64,000 nucleotides of DNA from Plasmodiophora brassicae. Taxonomy: Eukaryota > Endomyxa: Phytomyxea > Phytomyxea > Plasmodiophorida. The DNA lies in the NCBI GenBank assembly GCA_036867785.1, contig CP145417.1, forward strand, positions 1,240,001 through 1,304,000, written 5' to 3'. Every line of letters starts with the position of its first letter. The first letter of the stretch is position 1. Both the position numbers and the translations under genes were made by a program. The notes beneath the pieces were generated by a model that was not told where the DNA came from, searched no databases, and worked only from the letters and a program-made list of their open reading frames with translations. Positions 63,401 through 64,000 of this stretch are shown here, piece by piece.

Positions 63401-63830
63401 TTACTCTCGACAGGGCATCCTAATCATCTAGGAGTTCGCAAGGACAATACGTCTTATACCCAGTACCAACGCGCGTGTCCAACGCCTGAACTCCCACCTG
63501 CCCTACAGGCGTACCTGCCCACGACCTGGCACCGGGCACGTGAAAATCAACAAAGAAAGATTTCGTGGAGAAGACGAAAGAGCTGTTTCATGGGTACGTT
63601 GCAGCGTCTTCACGCCAATGTCACTCTGATGTCAGACATGTTGTGTATCTGATGCAGGCCATATAGTACGAATCAGGCTCTGCAGGCTGGTTCTGACAAA
63701 TCGAGGAGTGGCGCAATTTAACAAGGCGTCCTGAACTTCTTCCGCAGTCAGGGAATCGCCAACAGTGACGCCGTGAGACGAAGCGGAGTAAGTGCATGCA
63801 CTGACGGTCAACGACGTGTGCTTAATGTGG
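60480..63830. other. 3.3-kb block without recognised genes, lower GC than flanks
   Basis: Composition is more balanced than the rest of the window. Minus-strand frames at 61431-60985, 62236-61898 and 62628-62260 and plus-strand frames at 62352-62792 and 62972-63361 are open, but I recognise none. The last ends with a Lys/Ala-rich then acidic tail (KKGAAASTSKKRVVSKKTG, ESDSDDEQREQE), the kind found in nuclear proteins. Flanking CACTGGCGTCA-containing repeats at 60246 and 63842 suggest the block could be one decayed insertion. Confidence 0.4.
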
Positions 63831-63841
63831 TATTAAACCTG

Positions 63842-63975
63842 CACTGGCGTCAGATCGGATGCATCCGCCTGCATCACCACCTGCATCCGCCTGCATCACC
63901 ACCTGCATCCGCCTGCATCACCACCTGCATCCGCCTGCATCACCAGCTGCATCCGTTGCATGCATCCGTGCATTA
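63842..63975. repeat. 22-nt tandem repeat, CCTGCATCCGCCTGCATCAC-type
   Basis: Four to five copies at 63862-63955, preceded by CACTGGCGTCAGATCGGATGC, which also occurs (with AAAC for AGAT) at 60246 in front of the hairpins. The TGCATC core is shared with the hairpin arms. Confidence 0.88.
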
Positions 63976-64000
63976 ATGTGGACGTGGGCTAGCTGTAATT

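Noticed and set aside
63862-63955. CRISPR array or telomeric repeat at the right edge
   Set aside because: Contiguous 22-nt units without spacers and without a G-rich telomere pattern.

Overview
This is a GC-rich, gene-dense stretch of nuclear DNA from a unicellular eukaryote. Genes carry short GT-AG introns, mostly 40-90 nt, and are often separated by less than 150 bp. An outer-dynein-arm docking subunit shows that the organism builds a motile cilium or flagellum. A Zn2Cys6 regulator, a spherulin-4 family protein and a 34-kDa-type EF-hand actin-bundling protein together suggest an amoebozoan-like flagellate. Placement is tentative: apusomonads, choanoflagellates and other protists are not excluded.

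Layout. 1-6 kb: a Ty3/gypsy chromovirus with one long open frame, cut by the left window edge, lying directly against a secreted LRR gene built from 13 exons of 72 nt each (6.1-7.9 kb). 8.4-9.8 kb: a possible PD-(D/E)XK nuclease-like protein. 10.3-12.1 kb: ODA docking subunit (CCDC63/CCDC114 type). 12.6-18.8 kb: a very large receptor with two catalytically dead GH18 domains, a REJ-like region, a GPS motif, 7 TM helices and an SH3 domain. 19-25 kb: a Zn2Cys6 factor, an LRR single-pass membrane protein, a NIPA-like transporter, a tiny membrane protein and a Nudix hydrolase. 25.3-27.1 kb: actin-bundling protein and D-aminoacyl-tRNA deacylase. 27-39 kb: a patchwork in which a PX-ankyrin-sphingosine-kinase gene, LicD/fukutin-like genes and PRP17 (CDC40) are interspersed with broken copies of the same genes. 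39-44 kb: OPA3, an unknown gene, spherulin-4 and an SRPK kinase. 44.7-48.8 kb: a second GPS/7TM/SH3 receptor, this one with an LRR ectodomain. 49-58 kb: a tyrosine-phosphatase-like gene with proteasome Rpt3 fragments on both sides, Rpt3 itself, a TPR protein, a cyclase/formamidase and COG8. 58-60 kb: a C2H2 protein that starts with a signal-peptide-like segment. 60-64 kb: a less GC-rich block with hairpin repeats and no recognised gene.

The most interesting signal is the pair of paralogous modular receptors. They share a REJ-like/GPS/7TM/SH3 chassis but carry different recognition ectodomains (pseudo-chitinase versus LRR). Stand-alone LRR proteins nearby use the same 72-nt exon module, and the LRR membrane protein shares an N-terminal CVWY motif with the LRR receptor. 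This looks like a kit for building surface sensors by exon and domain shuffling, with a cytoplasmic SH3 as an unusual output. The second notable signal is the local scattering of host gene fragments, which reach as far as several kilobases from their parent genes. Exon boundaries given here were worked out by hand from splice sites and family alignments remembered from the literature; no database search was run.
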